Source: Alkalihalophilus pseudofirmus OF4 (GTDB taxonomy: Bacteria; Bacillota; Bacilli; Bacillales; Bacillaceae_D). From it: 64,000 nt of DNA. Of the stretch, positions 42,982 through 51,434 are shown piece after piece (the stretch's first letter is position 1; every line of letters begins with the position of its first letter). The stretch lies in NCBI RefSeq assembly GCF_000005825.2, contig NC_013791.2:3038001-3102000 (forward strand), written 5' to 3'. The notes beneath the pieces were generated by a model. The model had not been told where the DNA came from. It was given only the letters and a program-made list of their open reading frames with translations, and made no database searches. The position numbers and the translations under genes were made by a program.

Positions 42982-44775
42982 ATGATTCAAACTAAGAATA
43001 TGTTGAAAGTTATACGTTCATTAATAATTATTGGAATATTCCATCTTTTAATCACATCCACTGTATTTGGGGAAGGGACATTTACTTCTCATTCATATGG
43101 CGGTAAGACTTATAAATTGTATGTACCTAGTTCCTATCATACTTCTGAACCCGTCTCATTAGTTGTCATGCTTCATGGCTGTACGCAAGATGCTAATCAG
43201 TTTGCTGCTGGAACAGAAATGAATACTATTGCAGAACGAGAATCCTTCATTGTTTTGTATCCAGAACAAACATCAAGTGCAAATTCTAGTAGATGCTGGA
43301 ATTGGTTTGAAACTGGACATCAAGCTAGAGGAAGCGGTGAGCCCGCCGTTATTGCTGGAATGGTTCAGCAAGTTAAAAATAATTTTGCTATTGATAGCGA
43401 TAACGTATTTGTGACAGGACTTTCCGCTGGAGGCGCAATGAGTGTCATTATGGGTGCGACTTATCCGGATGTATTCTCAGCAATTGGTGTAGCGGCTGGC
43501 TTAGAGTATAAAGCAGCCACTAACTCCATTCAAGCTTTTACTGCTATGAGCAGCGGGGGGCCAAACCCCAAAACACAAGGTACCTTAGCCTACAATGCAA
43601 TGGGTCAGTATAAGCAGGTGATGCCTACAATTGTTTTTCACGGAACAAGTGACTATACTGTACAACCTATTAATGGAGATCAAGTCATATCGCAATGGGC
43701 TAAAACAAACGATCTGGCCTACGGCGGAGTAGAAAATACGTATATAAATGATACACCAAATCAGACAAAGCAAGGACAGGTTTCAGGAGGGCGTAGTTAT
43801 ACCAATTACATCTATCAGGATAAGTACGGAATAACCATTTTAGAAAAATATTTAGTAAATGGCATGGGCCACGCTTGGTCAGGAGGGAGTACCCAAGGGA
43901 GCTACACCGACCCAAACGGTCCAAATGCGAGCGAATTAATGTGGCAGTTTTTCATGCAGGAAAGAGGAGAGCAGGACCCTAATGAAGATGACCCAGGTGA
44001 GGGGGCCCCTCCTATGACAACAGCATCACCCAACGGAGGCACTTATACGAGTCCAGTCAGTGTGACACTTCAGACTAACCGAGAAGCAAAAACCTACTAT
44101 ACAGTCGATGGTACAACACCAGATGAGAATTCACCTGTCTACTCCGAACCTATTTTTATCGAGAACTCTTCAACCTTAAGGTTCTACTCGGTTGATAGCA
44201 ACGGCTTATCCGAAGAGCTCCGTTCTGAGGATTATATGATTACTGAAGCAGCAAATGAAGTGATTTTATCGTCTATTGCACAGGAAGACGGCTTTGTCGG
44301 ACGTTTTAGTGCAGATGGATTAAGCACATCTATTCTAAAGGTGGGTGATAAGGGGATGTATAACACTGATACGTACCGCACGATATTATCATTCGATACC
44401 TCTTCCCTTTCGAGTACCCACACCCTCAAAGGGGCTAAGCTTAGAGTTTACCGAAAAGCCCTACAAGGTAATGTACAAACAATGGATGTAGATATGAAAG
44501 TGAATGCATTTGGCACATCTTCTTCTCTAGAGTCCATTGATTATTCATCAGCTGCAACCTATTCTAACCTTTTAACTGCGCAAGTACCATCACAAGATCA
44601 TCAATTCGTGGATTTTGAATTACCATCACATGTTCTAAAAGAAATTGCATCCAATAACAAGTTACAATTTCGAATTAAATCAGCGACCACAGCTTCGTTT
44701 ACGAGCAATGTATTGGAGATTCACGGAGGGGAGCATGCAGATTATGCACCGCAATTAATCGTAATCAAGGACTAA
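42982..44775 (+). CDS. Secreted PHB-depolymerase/feruloyl-esterase-family enzyme with binding modules
   Basis: This 597-residue enzyme begins with a signal peptide (basic start, hydrophobic 12–27, likely cleavage after VFG at 30). The catalytic domain (~33–330) has the oxyanion motif LHGCTQDANQF, the lipase box GLSAGGAM (Ser148), Asp224 in HGTSDYTV and His297 in GMGHAWSGG, characteristic of the esterase/PHB-depolymerase family. An acidic linker leads to a chitobiase C-terminal-like beta module (~345–417). A C-terminal DNRLRE/CBM-like beta domain follows (~420–597). Members cleave poly(3-hydroxybutyrate), feruloyl or acetyl esters; which one cannot be decided. It lies divergent from the STAND–SARP activator. 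GAGGAGAGG precedes the start. Confidence 0.88.
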   Translation: MIQTKNMLKVIRSLIIIGIFHLLITSTVFGEGTFTSHSYGGKTYKLYVPSSYHTSEPVSLVVMLHGCTQDANQFAAGTEMNTIAERESFIVLYPEQTSSANSSRCWNWFETGHQARGSGEPAVIAGMVQQVKNNFAIDSDNVFVTGLSAGGAMSVIMGATYPDVFSAIGVAAGLEYKAATNSIQAFTAMSSGGPNPKTQGTLAYNAMGQYKQVMPTIVFHGTSDYTVQPINGDQVISQWAKTNDLAYGGVENTYINDTPNQTKQGQVSGGRSYTNYIYQDKYGITILEKYLVNGMGHAWSGGSTQGSYTDPNGPNASELMWQFFMQERGEQDPNEDDPGEGAPPMTTASPNGGTYTSPVSVTLQTNREAKTYYTVDGTTPDENSPVYSEPIFIENSSTLRFYSVDSNGLSEELRSEDYMITEAANEVILSSIAQEDGFVGRFSADGLSTSILKVGDKGMYNTDTYRTILSFDTSSLSSTHTLKGAKLRVYRKALQGNVQTMDVDMKVNAFGTSSSLESIDYSSAATYSNLLTAQVPSQDHQFVDFELPSHVLKEIASNNKLQFRIKSATTASFTSNVLEIHGGEHADYAPQLIVIKD

Positions 44776-44792
44776 CCTAACTTAATTTAGAA

Positions 44793-44837
44793 AAAGAGTC
44801 TGTCTAAATAAATTTATAGTCTTCTGGCAGACTCTTT
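44793..44837 (+). terminator. Terminator of the secreted esterase gene
   Basis: AAAGAGTCTG pairs with CAGACTCTTT across a 25-nt loop. Confidence 0.7.
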
Positions 44838-44900
44838 ATTCCCTTATTTCCCCTCGTTCTCTTCATAAAATTAGAGGCCCTAAACTTGATATGCAAACAA

Positions 44901-44926
44901 CAAAAAACTCTTCATTCGAAGAGTTT
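44901..44926 (-). terminator. Terminator of trmB
   Basis: AAACTCTTC pairs with GAAGAGTTT around four bases, followed on the minus strand by T-rich sequence. The arm overlaps the trmB stop. Confidence 0.88.
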
Positions 44927-45569
44927 ATTTGTTATTAAAATGTGCTTCTAGACGATAAATGCGCATTCCTTTTTGCGAGAATTTTTCCTCGTATTCAGTC
45001 ATCACATTTCCCTCCATTGAACTTTTATGGAGGTCTAAGCTAACTTGATTAAAAGCCATTCCAAAAGTGGACATACTATGAAGGGAATATTCAAATAACC
45101 CTTGATTATCGGTTTTAAAGTGAATCTCTCCATCTTCTTTTAACACTTTCTTATATAGAGTTAGGAAATTCCCATGTGTAAGACGACGCTTGGCATGCTT
45201 ATTTTTAGGCCAAGGATCTGTAAAGTTTATAAATAAACGATCAATCTCGCCTTCACCAAAGAAATCCAATAAATTCTCTACATCTTCATTTAAAAATACA
45301 ACATTTTCCTGCTCAGTATCGCGAACTTTTTCCATCGCAGAAATTAAGACACTGTCATACTTCTCCACCCCAATGAAATTAACATTAGGGTGTAACTCAC
45401 CCATTCCTGTTAAGAATTGACCTTTTCCTGTTCCTACTTCCACATATAGCGGCTTGTCGTTGCCAAACCATTCATGCCATTTATTTTTATTTTCGTGCGG
45501 GTTCTGAATAACAATGGATGGATATTTGTCCATCTCTTCTCTTGCCCACGGCTTGTGACGTAAACGCAC
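44925..45569 (-). CDS. trmB: tRNA (guanine-N7-)-methyltransferase
   Basis: This 214-residue SAM-dependent enzyme makes m7G46 in tRNA. Motif I is [11 protein letters not shown], the acidic [19 protein letters not shown] segment is diagnostic for TrmB, and [13 protein letters not shown] follows. GTG 45569, giving a protein starting MRLRHKPW, lies eight bases after GGAGG and equals the family's usual N-terminus; the upstream in-frame GTG is too close to the ribosome-binding site. The trmB–ytzH–ytmP neighbourhood matches B. subtilis. Confidence 0.96.
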   Translation of the reverse strand: MRLRHKPWAREEMDKYPSIVIQNPHENKNKWHEWFGNDKPLYVEVGTGKGQFLTGMGELHPNVNFIGVEKYDSVLISAMEKVRDTEQENVVFLNEDVENLLDFFGEGEIDRLFINFTDPWPKNKHAKRRLTHGNFLTLYKKVLKEDGEIHFKTDNQGLFEYSLHSMSTFGMAFNQVSLDLHKSSMEGNVMTEYEEKFSQKGMRIYRLEAHFNNK

Positions 45570-45774
45570 CGTAATCACTCCTCCATTTCTTCAACTCAAT
45601 CATGTATTATAACCTTTATAGTCAGCAATGTATATGAGCACTTCTATTTTGGAATTTTTTATATTTCTGCGATTTCTGTTCTGAATACATACACGACCAG
45701 ATGTACACTCTATATATAAAGGCTGCAAATTAACAGTTGGAACACAGCCGTCAGAAAAAGTGGAGAGTGATTGT

Positions 45775-46071
45775 ATGCCCATTTCAAATCAACACAAAAT
45801 CGGCTTACTTTGTGACATTTTAAAGAATCAAGCAGACGAGCATTATATGACTGATGACGAAGCTTCTCAAATTACCCGCTTGCTTCAATCCTTAAGCAAT
45901 GACCCTTCTGTAGATCAATCGATTAAGCAGATTATTGGTGAAATTAGCGAGCAGCATCAATTGAATCATGAACCTTTTTTACAAGAGAATGTCGAACAAT
46001 GGTTAACTGGTATGAATCAGATAACGTTCGACAGCAATACGGGACATTCCCCAGGAAATAACTACAAATAA
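45775..46071 (+). CDS. ytzH: YtzH-like small protein
   Basis: This 98-residue soluble, acidic protein begins MPISNQHKIGLLCDILKNQA and resembles B. subtilis YtzH in start, size and place between trmB and ytmP. The function is unknown. ATG 45775 follows GGAGAG at seven bases; an earlier frame start would overlap that site. It ends at a terminator shared with ytmP. Confidence 0.8.
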   Translation: MPISNQHKIGLLCDILKNQADEHYMTDDEASQITRLLQSLSNDPSVDQSIKQIIGEISEQHQLNHEPFLQENVEQWLTGMNQITFDSNTGHSPGNNYK

Positions 46072-46117
46072 TTATTTCCTCTTTCATCATTCCCCGGCTT
46101 TGACAGCATTTGCATAT

Positions 46118-46150
46118 AAAAAAGGCTGCTCCCTGTGGATCAGCCTTTTT
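46118..46150. terminator. Bidirectional terminator between ytzH and ytmP
   Basis: AAAAAAGGCTG pairs with CAGCCTTTTT across a 12-nt loop, flanked by A- and T-runs. Confidence 0.9.
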
Positions 46151-46172
46151 ATTATGTGATTTTGCACCTTCG

Positions 46173-46979
46173 TTATTCTTTATAATCCTCAACTAATAAG
46201 GAATGGAGGTATTCTTTAAATTTATCTACTTCAGTAAATTGTTTACGCTCATAATGCCAAAGAATAACTGAGATCGTTTGAGAAACGACATACCAATGCA
46301 TCCTCTCACGCAATGATTCTCCGAGCAACAATCCATACTCTTTAATCCAGTCTTCCCATTCTTCAGGCGGGATATAAGAGTAGAGTAATAATCCTAGATC
46401 AAGAGCCGGGTCAGCAACCGTTGCACCATCCCAATCAATTAAATATAGCTGCTCTTCCTCATCTTGAATCCAGTTGTTATGGTTAATATCACAATGACAT
46501 ACCACATAATGATCATACGAGACATCATTTAATTGAGATGCTAAAAAAGCCATCCCTGTTTCAATGATATCGTCTTCTACTTGATTTAATTGCAGCTGAA
46601 CACGCAGGTTATCTACAATGACTTCTGGCGATAAAGGTTCATTTCCTATTCGCTTAAACATATCAAGCAGCTCGCTCGACCCGTGAATTTTAGCTAAAAG
46701 CTCCGCAACTTTTCGTTCTTTCATTTCAAAAGCTTTTAACTCACGGCCTTTTACCCAACGCTGTGCCGTTACAACATCACCGTTTTCTAAGCGTTTAGTC
46801 CATAGCAGCTTCGGAACAATTCCTTCAGCAGAAAGAACAGCAAGAAATGGTGATGAATTGCGTTTCAGAAATACTTTCTGGTCACCTTGCTGGGCTATAT
46901 ATGCTTCACCTGTCGCTCCACCAGCTGGTTCCACCTTCCAGCCATCTCCTAAAAACATTTCCAACCAATTCACCCTCAA
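46173..46979 (-). CDS. ytmP: Aminoglycoside-phosphotransferase/choline-kinase-fold protein YtmP
   Basis: This 268-residue kinase-fold protein has the N-lobe PAGGATGEAYIAQQG and FLKRNSSPFLAVLSAEG, the catalytic loop VCHCDINHNNW and the metal-binding LIDWDGATVADPALDLG. It matches B. subtilis YtmP. By family it would phosphorylate a small hydroxylated metabolite such as an amino alcohol or sugar; the substrate is not known. The start is uncertain: a TTG at 46979 or the GTG two codons later, with only GGAAATTGAGG as a weak ribosome-binding site. Confidence 0.9.
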   Translation of the reverse strand: MRVNWLEMFLGDGWKVEPAGGATGEAYIAQQGDQKVFLKRNSSPFLAVLSAEGIVPKLLWTKRLENGDVVTAQRWVKGRELKAFEMKERKVAELLAKIHGSSELLDMFKRIGNEPLSPEVIVDNLRVQLQLNQVEDDIIETGMAFLASQLNDVSYDHYVVCHCDINHNNWIQDEEEQLYLIDWDGATVADPALDLGLLLYSYIPPEEWEDWIKEYGLLLGESLRERMHWYVVSQTISVILWHYERKQFTEVDKFKEYLHSLLVEDYKE

Positions 46980-47540
46980 TTTCCATTAACTTTCTTTTCA
47001 CCTTACTGCATTATCTTCTTAGTATAGCGTATTTTGTCGTATTTACCTATCAAAAATTCAATCAATTTCATTAAATAATAATTAAAATAACAATCGAAAC
47101 CCAGTGTCACATGCTGTATTAGCTACTTTACACAAAATAAGCAGAGTTTTAGTAGGCAACTCTGCTACGCTAATAAATTATAGTATTCTTTAAGAATTGA
47201 TTTCAATAGTATCAAAAAAGCTCGTTTACAGTCAATCACCTTCACTCTTTATCTTCCTGATTCTCTCCCGTCATAACTTTAATAAACAAGTAAAACTTAC
47301 AGAAATCTCATGATATCGATTACATTTAAGAAGAATGTAAAAAGACAATTGACAGAAGTATTGTGGATTTGCTTCAATATTGAAAGTACCTAAAAGGAAT
47401 GCAGCCGACGATTGTCATTATAGCTTAACTTAATTGGGATATCATATAGATAAGCATGGCTATTTGGTATAAACTAAGCTTGTCTAAAAGAGCTAACGAA
47501 AATCGTTATAATCGAAGAGCCGAACGGAGGATTTTAGTCA
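46980..47540. other. AT-rich intergenic region between ytmP and purU
   Basis: About 560 bp without a supportable gene. It holds a hairpin (AGCAGAGTT/AACTCTGCT, 47140–47166) and a TATAAT (47497–47502) that may be the purU -10. A minus-strand TTGAAA-N18-TATAAT pair lies just upstream of that hairpin and could drive a short RNA. CCGAAC at 47521–47526 resembles a PurBox core. Confidence 0.5.
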
Positions 47541-48404
47541 ATGAGTCAACATCCAAACAGAGCACGTTTACTTATTTCATGTCAGGATAAACCTGGCATT
47601 GTATCAGCAGTGTCAACATTCCTTCATCAATATGATGCGAATATTGTTCAATCTGATCAATTTTCAACAGACCCTGAAGGCGGTATGTTTTTCATGAGAA
47701 TTGAATTTGATCTGGGAAATTCAAGCCCTGATTTCCTTCGGTTTAAAAAAGAATTTCATACATTAGCCGATAAATTGGACTTTGAGTGGAAAATGGAACT
47801 TGCGGCGAGAAAAAAACGCATGGCCATTTTAGTTTCCAAAGAGGATCACTGCTTATTAGAACTTTTATGGAGATGGCGTTCAGGTGAATTACAAGTGGAT
47901 ATTCCATTAATAATAAGCAACCACCCTACTAATAAACAAGTTGTGGAAAGCTATGGAATTCCTTTTTATCATGTACCTGTAACTCGTGATACAAAAGAAG
48001 AGGCTGAGCAGGAAGTGATTAATTTACTGAAACAGCATGATGTGGATTTCATTGTATTAGCACGCTATATGCAAATCCTTTCACCAACATTCGTAGAATC
48101 ATTTCCTTATCGAATCATTAATATCCACCATTCATTCTTACCTGCCTTTATTGGAGCTAATCCATACGCGAAAGCATTCGAACGCGGGGTTAAATTAATT
48201 GGAGCAACAGCTCACTATGTTACAGATGATTTAGACGAAGGTCCGATCATCGAACAAGATGTTCTTCGTGTTAACCACCGCTACTCTACTCAGGAACTAC
48301 GTGTAGCAGGAAGAAATGTAGAAAGAATTGCGTTAGCCAGAGCCGTAGAATGGCACACAAACGACCAAGTCATCGTCTACGGAAACAAAACCGTCGTCTT
48401 TTAA
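47541..48404 (+). CDS. purU: Formyltetrahydrofolate deformylase
   Basis: This 287-residue enzyme releases formate from 10-formyl-tetrahydrofolate, balancing one-carbon pools and supplying formate for PurT-type purine synthesis. The N-terminus is an ACT domain (LLISCQDKPGIVSAVSTFL) expected to sense glycine or methionine. The catalytic formyl-hydrolase part has VLARYMQILSP, the active-site INIHHSFLPAFIGANPY and GATAHYVTDDLDEGPII. CGGAGGATTTTAGTCA precedes the start. No other purine gene is adjacent. Confidence 0.96.
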   Translation: MSQHPNRARLLISCQDKPGIVSAVSTFLHQYDANIVQSDQFSTDPEGGMFFMRIEFDLGNSSPDFLRFKKEFHTLADKLDFEWKMELAARKKRMAILVSKEDHCLLELLWRWRSGELQVDIPLIISNHPTNKQVVESYGIPFYHVPVTRDTKEEAEQEVINLLKQHDVDFIVLARYMQILSPTFVESFPYRIINIHHSFLPAFIGANPYAKAFERGVKLIGATAHYVTDDLDEGPIIEQDVLRVNHRYSTQELRVAGRNVERIALARAVEWHTNDQVIVYGNKTVVF

Positions 48405-48720
48405 AGAAGAAAAGCAGAGGGGTTCGGTTAGATATGAGGAGGGTGGAGCTTGGACAATTAGAAGCGCTTTTGGCTTCGTTTGGCGAAGCGAAGCATCCGA
48501 TTATCTGAACCCTGCAGCTAGACAGAAAAGCGGAATGACATGATCTGGCATTCGAAAACTTAGGGGAAGCAAAAAGAAGTTGATTTTTGACTTCGTTTGA
48601 TTAACAAAAGTTTCTCGAAGGGCAATGTCATGAAGCTAGACAGAAAAGCGAAGGCGACTGGGCTGGCATGCGGTAAAATGAGGGGAAGCAATGAGAAGCG
48701 TTCTTTGCTTCTTTTGAAAA
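48405..48720. repeat. Three diverged ~118-bp tandem repeat units downstream of purU
   Basis: AGCTAGACAGAAAAGCG occurs at 48516–48532 and 48634–48650, and a diverged GAAAAGCAGAGG starts an earlier unit near 48408. Each unit ends with a small hairpin: GAAGC/GCTTC at 48461–48477, GAAGT/ACTTC at 48576–48594 and GAAGC/GCTTC at 48695–48711. GGGGAAGCAA precedes the last two. No protein is encoded. Confidence 0.8.
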
Positions 48721-48755
48721 ATGAAGCCGCCTATTACCCGTACTTTAAAAGGCCA

Positions 48756-48793
48756 AATAAAAATCGATCCTAGATCTAGGATCGATTTTTATT
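48756..48793. terminator. 38-bp perfect palindrome acting as terminator of the HicB-like gene
   Basis: The two 19-bp arms are exact complements around the centre CTAG|ATCTAG (48774/48775). A- and T-runs at the ends allow termination in both directions. The right arm overlaps the stop of the minus-strand HicB-like gene. Confidence 0.85.
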
Positions 48794-49085
48794 GTAGTTT
48801 TTTGAGTTCTACGTTAATGTAATCTTCTTCTTCTTTGCTCATTTCAGGTTCTATATAAATCAGATGGGCTCCCTCACGAGCTTCTGGCAAGGCTAGTTCA
48901 CCGTACATCTTGATCCAAAGCAAAAGAGCTTCCTTTAATCCACGCTTTGCCTCTTTTACCGAATACCCAAAGCTGACACAACCTTCAGCTCCTATAATTT
49001 CTATCATAATTTCTGTCTGACCCGTCCAATCTGGCACACGCCGGACTTGCCAAGCATAATCATCAATTTTCGGTACTATCTGCAT
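48789..49085 (-). CDS. HicB-like (dsRBD/RNase H-type fold) small protein
   Basis: This 98-residue protein contains IIGAEGCVSFGYSVKEAKRGLKEALLLWI, the beta-turn and helix pattern of HicB-type antitoxins. The acidic C-terminus (SKEEEDYINVELKKLQ) does not look like a ribbon-helix-helix DNA-binding domain. No HicA-like partner lies beside it, so it is an orphan and may not be an antitoxin. ATG 49085 follows AGGAGG at six bases. It has its own terminator. Confidence 0.65.
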   Translation of the reverse strand: MQIVPKIDDYAWQVRRVPDWTGQTEIMIEIIGAEGCVSFGYSVKEAKRGLKEALLLWIKMYGELALPEAREGAHLIYIEPEMSKEEEDYINVELKKLQ

Positions 49086-49179
49086 GGGCACCCTCCTTCT
49101 CAACTATTACGACTTCACGTGACTGTTTTAGTAAACCGCCGTATGATTAAAGACGATTATATCAGCTAATCAAATGCAC

Positions 49180-49208
49180 AAATAAAATCCCTATGCCTTG
49201 CATAGGGA
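49180..49208 (-). terminator. Terminator of the NERD-like protein gene
   Basis: TCCCTATGC pairs with GCATAGGGA across three bases, followed on the minus strand by TTTTATTT. Confidence 0.75.
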
Positions 49209-49283
49209 ACGTTTAACATCCTTACCTATTATACGGATTTCTTCTTTTAAATTCAATCTCGATCCGTTATTTGTAATCTTCAG

Positions 49284-50219
49284 TTAAGTCTCATGATTTT
49301 CCATTCTTTGAAACGCCATCGTATGTGTATATCCTAGGAGAACTTCAGCTGCTTTTAATTGCTGATGTTTTATTGGAGAAGGATTTTTTGCAAGCTTGTA
49401 ATGCCAATCTGCTTTGTTACGCTGATCAATGAATTCGACTTTCTTACCTGTAAGGTGGCCGTCAATCAATCCATTCGGAGACAAGACTACCTTTCGAATG
49501 GGTATGCTTAACTCTTCAGCCTCTAAGATCGGTTTAATCACACCGCTCATTCTCGATAATGAGAGCAATGGACTAATTCGCTTTTTTTTCGTTTGGTCGA
49601 TATACTCTGTCCAAAACCGTTCTGAGCTCGCTTCAAATATACTATGTTCATGTCCATCTAGAAGGGCCACGCATATTACTTCATTAGGTGTAATCAAAAT
49701 AATATCCAACTCAATAGGAGCTTTCTTAATATAGAAAACGGGCCTGTACATCACAAAGAAATTATCTGGCAGATGCTGAGTAAAAAAACGAAGGACCTCA
49801 TCTCTTTTATACCGAGGGTGGAGGGAGGATTCTTCAAGTAAGGAAGAACTTGCCCATCTTAGTTGTGAATGAAATAATTCCTGTAAAAACCTTTCTTTTA
49901 CTTGCTCAAGACTAAGAGAAGGGTCCATCTTTTCCTTTTCTTCCTCCACATCTAACTCTTCTATATTTGATTGGCTGCGCTTTGCTTTCCAGCTTTTCAT
50001 CTTTCTAACAGCTTGACTGAAAAAGCTGCCTTCTTTTTCTATTAATACCTCATCCTGAGACTGCTCGATGTTAGTATGGTCTGCCTGTTGAAGACGCTCC
50101 CATTCAGTTTTCAGAAATTCCCATCGTTCTTTCTTCATTCTAGTAAACTGACTAGGGTATCTGTGAAGATCTGATTGATACCTTGAAACATAGTCTTCTA
50201 GTTTAATTAAATGTGACAT
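49284..50219 (-). CDS. NERD-like protein with degenerate nuclease motif (YtlQ-like position)
   Basis: This 311-residue soluble protein has a charged helical N-terminal ~120 residues and a C-terminal alpha/beta part. The segment IELDIILITPNEVICVALLDG resembles the core of NERD nuclease-related domains (D...E-x-K), but the usual Glu and Lys of the second strand are replaced, so cleavage activity seems lost. It lies close to thpR, where B. subtilis has ytlQ, a protein of similar size (from memory). I cannot assign a function. A terminator follows at 49180–49208. Confidence 0.6.
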   Translation of the reverse strand: MSHLIKLEDYVSRYQSDLHRYPSQFTRMKKERWEFLKTEWERLQQADHTNIEQSQDEVLIEKEGSFFSQAVRKMKSWKAKRSQSNIEELDVEEEKEKMDPSLSLEQVKERFLQELFHSQLRWASSSLLEESSLHPRYKRDEVLRFFTQHLPDNFFVMYRPVFYIKKAPIELDIILITPNEVICVALLDGHEHSIFEASSERFWTEYIDQTKKKRISPLLSLSRMSGVIKPILEAEELSIPIRKVVLSPNGLIDGHLTGKKVEFIDQRNKADWHYKLAKNPSPIKHQQLKAAEVLLGYTHTMAFQRMENHET

Positions 50220-50352
50220 CGTTATCCCCCCGACTCTTGGGTGAACCTATTCTAATAAAGAAATAGTACCATACCTTCTGCAAAATTAGAATGAATAGGC
50301 CAAGACTCCCCTTTTTTTCCACGATTCACCCAAACATTTACATGATTACCTG

Positions 50353-51030
50353 TTAGAAGAATACCGTAATGATTAATGCTACTACTATGGCACTAACAGT
50401 CATCGCAATAGAACTGGCGGCACCATCTAGTTCCCCATTTTCAAATGCCTTTGCCGTTCCAATAGCATGGGACGCACAACCCATTCCTATTCCTCTACTG
50501 ATCGGGTGAGTAATGTTAAACCATTTATATAAAAAAGGGGATAACACAGCCCCTCCTATACCTGCTATCATGACAAAAACGGCAGCTAAAGGGGCAGCGC
50601 TGCCAAGATTATAAGCAATCTCCATCGCAACCGGTGTGGTAATAGACTTGGGAGCAAGGGCCCCGATGATGGAAGAATCAATCCCTAGCCATCTAGATAG
50701 CAGCACTCCGCTGAAAACGCCGATAAACGCACCTACTGTAATACTTAAAAGAATTGGGAGAATAAACCGTTTAAGCATAGGCAGCTGCTTGTATAATGGA
50801 TAAGCAAGAGCAACAACTGCAGCACCTAGTAACTCATCTAACCATCTGCTTCCCTCTTTGTACAAGTGATAATCTATATCTAATAGAAGTAATAACAGAA
50901 TAATAGATAGGGTAGACGTCAAAATTGGCAATGTAAATGGATGAGAAAGACGTTTATAAAAGGTTTTGGCAAATCCATATATGATAATCGTTAAGGCAAG
51001 CATGATGATCGTTATACTCCATTCATTCAT
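50353..51030 (-). CDS. LrgB/CidB-family membrane protein
   Basis: This 225-residue polytopic protein has about seven hydrophobic helices and the LrgB signatures LAPKSITTPVAMEI and SHAIGTAKAFENGELDGAASS. With its LrgA partner it forms a holin/antiholin-like or metabolite-export system that affects autolysis and, in B. subtilis paralogues, pyruvate or overflow metabolites. ATG 51030 follows AGGAG and overlaps the lrgA-like gene by 8 bp. Confidence 0.9.
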   Translation of the reverse strand: MNEWSITIIMLALTIIIYGFAKTFYKRLSHPFTLPILTSTLSIILLLLLLDIDYHLYKEGSRWLDELLGAAVVALAYPLYKQLPMLKRFILPILLSITVGAFIGVFSGVLLSRWLGIDSSIIGALAPKSITTPVAMEIAYNLGSAAPLAAVFVMIAGIGGAVLSPFLYKWFNITHPISRGIGMGCASHAIGTAKAFENGELDGAASSIAMTVSAIVVALIITVFF

Positions 51031-51430
51031 CACTATACTCCTTTCTATTAGGCTGCAGTCGATTACTCTCCATTTTATGTATACACCATTGACTAACCAG
51101 TCCTGCGATCCCAAACACCAAGATTGTGCTTATTAGTGTAATGACAATTAATAAGGAGCCTTTACCGCGGAAGACATCAATATATTCCATCACTCCTACG
51201 GTTACAGGAATAAAAAGCAACGGCATATGGCGTATTAAAAAGGTTGTCCCCTTTTCAATTCTTGTAACTGGAATGATTTTTGTTACGAGCAAGATAAATA
51301 ATAAAAGCATGCCTATAATACTTCCAGGGATGGACAATGATAAAGCTTGCTGAATCCATACCCCTAACCTATAAAACCCATATAAAATAGCGATATGTAT
51401 GAGTACTTGCATAAAAGAGACTACCTTCAT
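51023..51430 (-). CDS. LrgA/CidA-family membrane protein
   Basis: This 135-residue protein has four hydrophobic helices and the family motif LSIPGSIIGMLLLFILL. It is the small partner of the LrgB-like protein encoded next. ATG 51430 is preceded by AGGAGG inside the end of thpR; the in-frame GTG 4 codons upstream overlaps that site. thpR, lrgA and lrgB overlap or abut, so they form one operon. No LytSR-type regulator is adjacent. Confidence 0.9.
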   Translation of the reverse strand: MKVVSFMQVLIHIAILYGFYRLGVWIQQALSLSIPGSIIGMLLLFILLVTKIIPVTRIEKGTTFLIRHMPLLFIPVTVGVMEYIDVFRGKGSLLIVITLISTILVFGIAGLVSQWCIHKMESNRLQPNRKEYSDE

Positions 51431-51434
51431 CCGG

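Noticed and set aside
48405-48720. CRISPR array
   Set aside because: Units are ~118 bp, diverged and not separated by unique spacers of constant length; no cas genes nearby.
48756-48793. Recombination or phage attachment site at the 38-bp palindrome
   Set aside because: It overlaps a stop codon and ends in A/T-runs, so a terminator explains it; no integrase is in the window.
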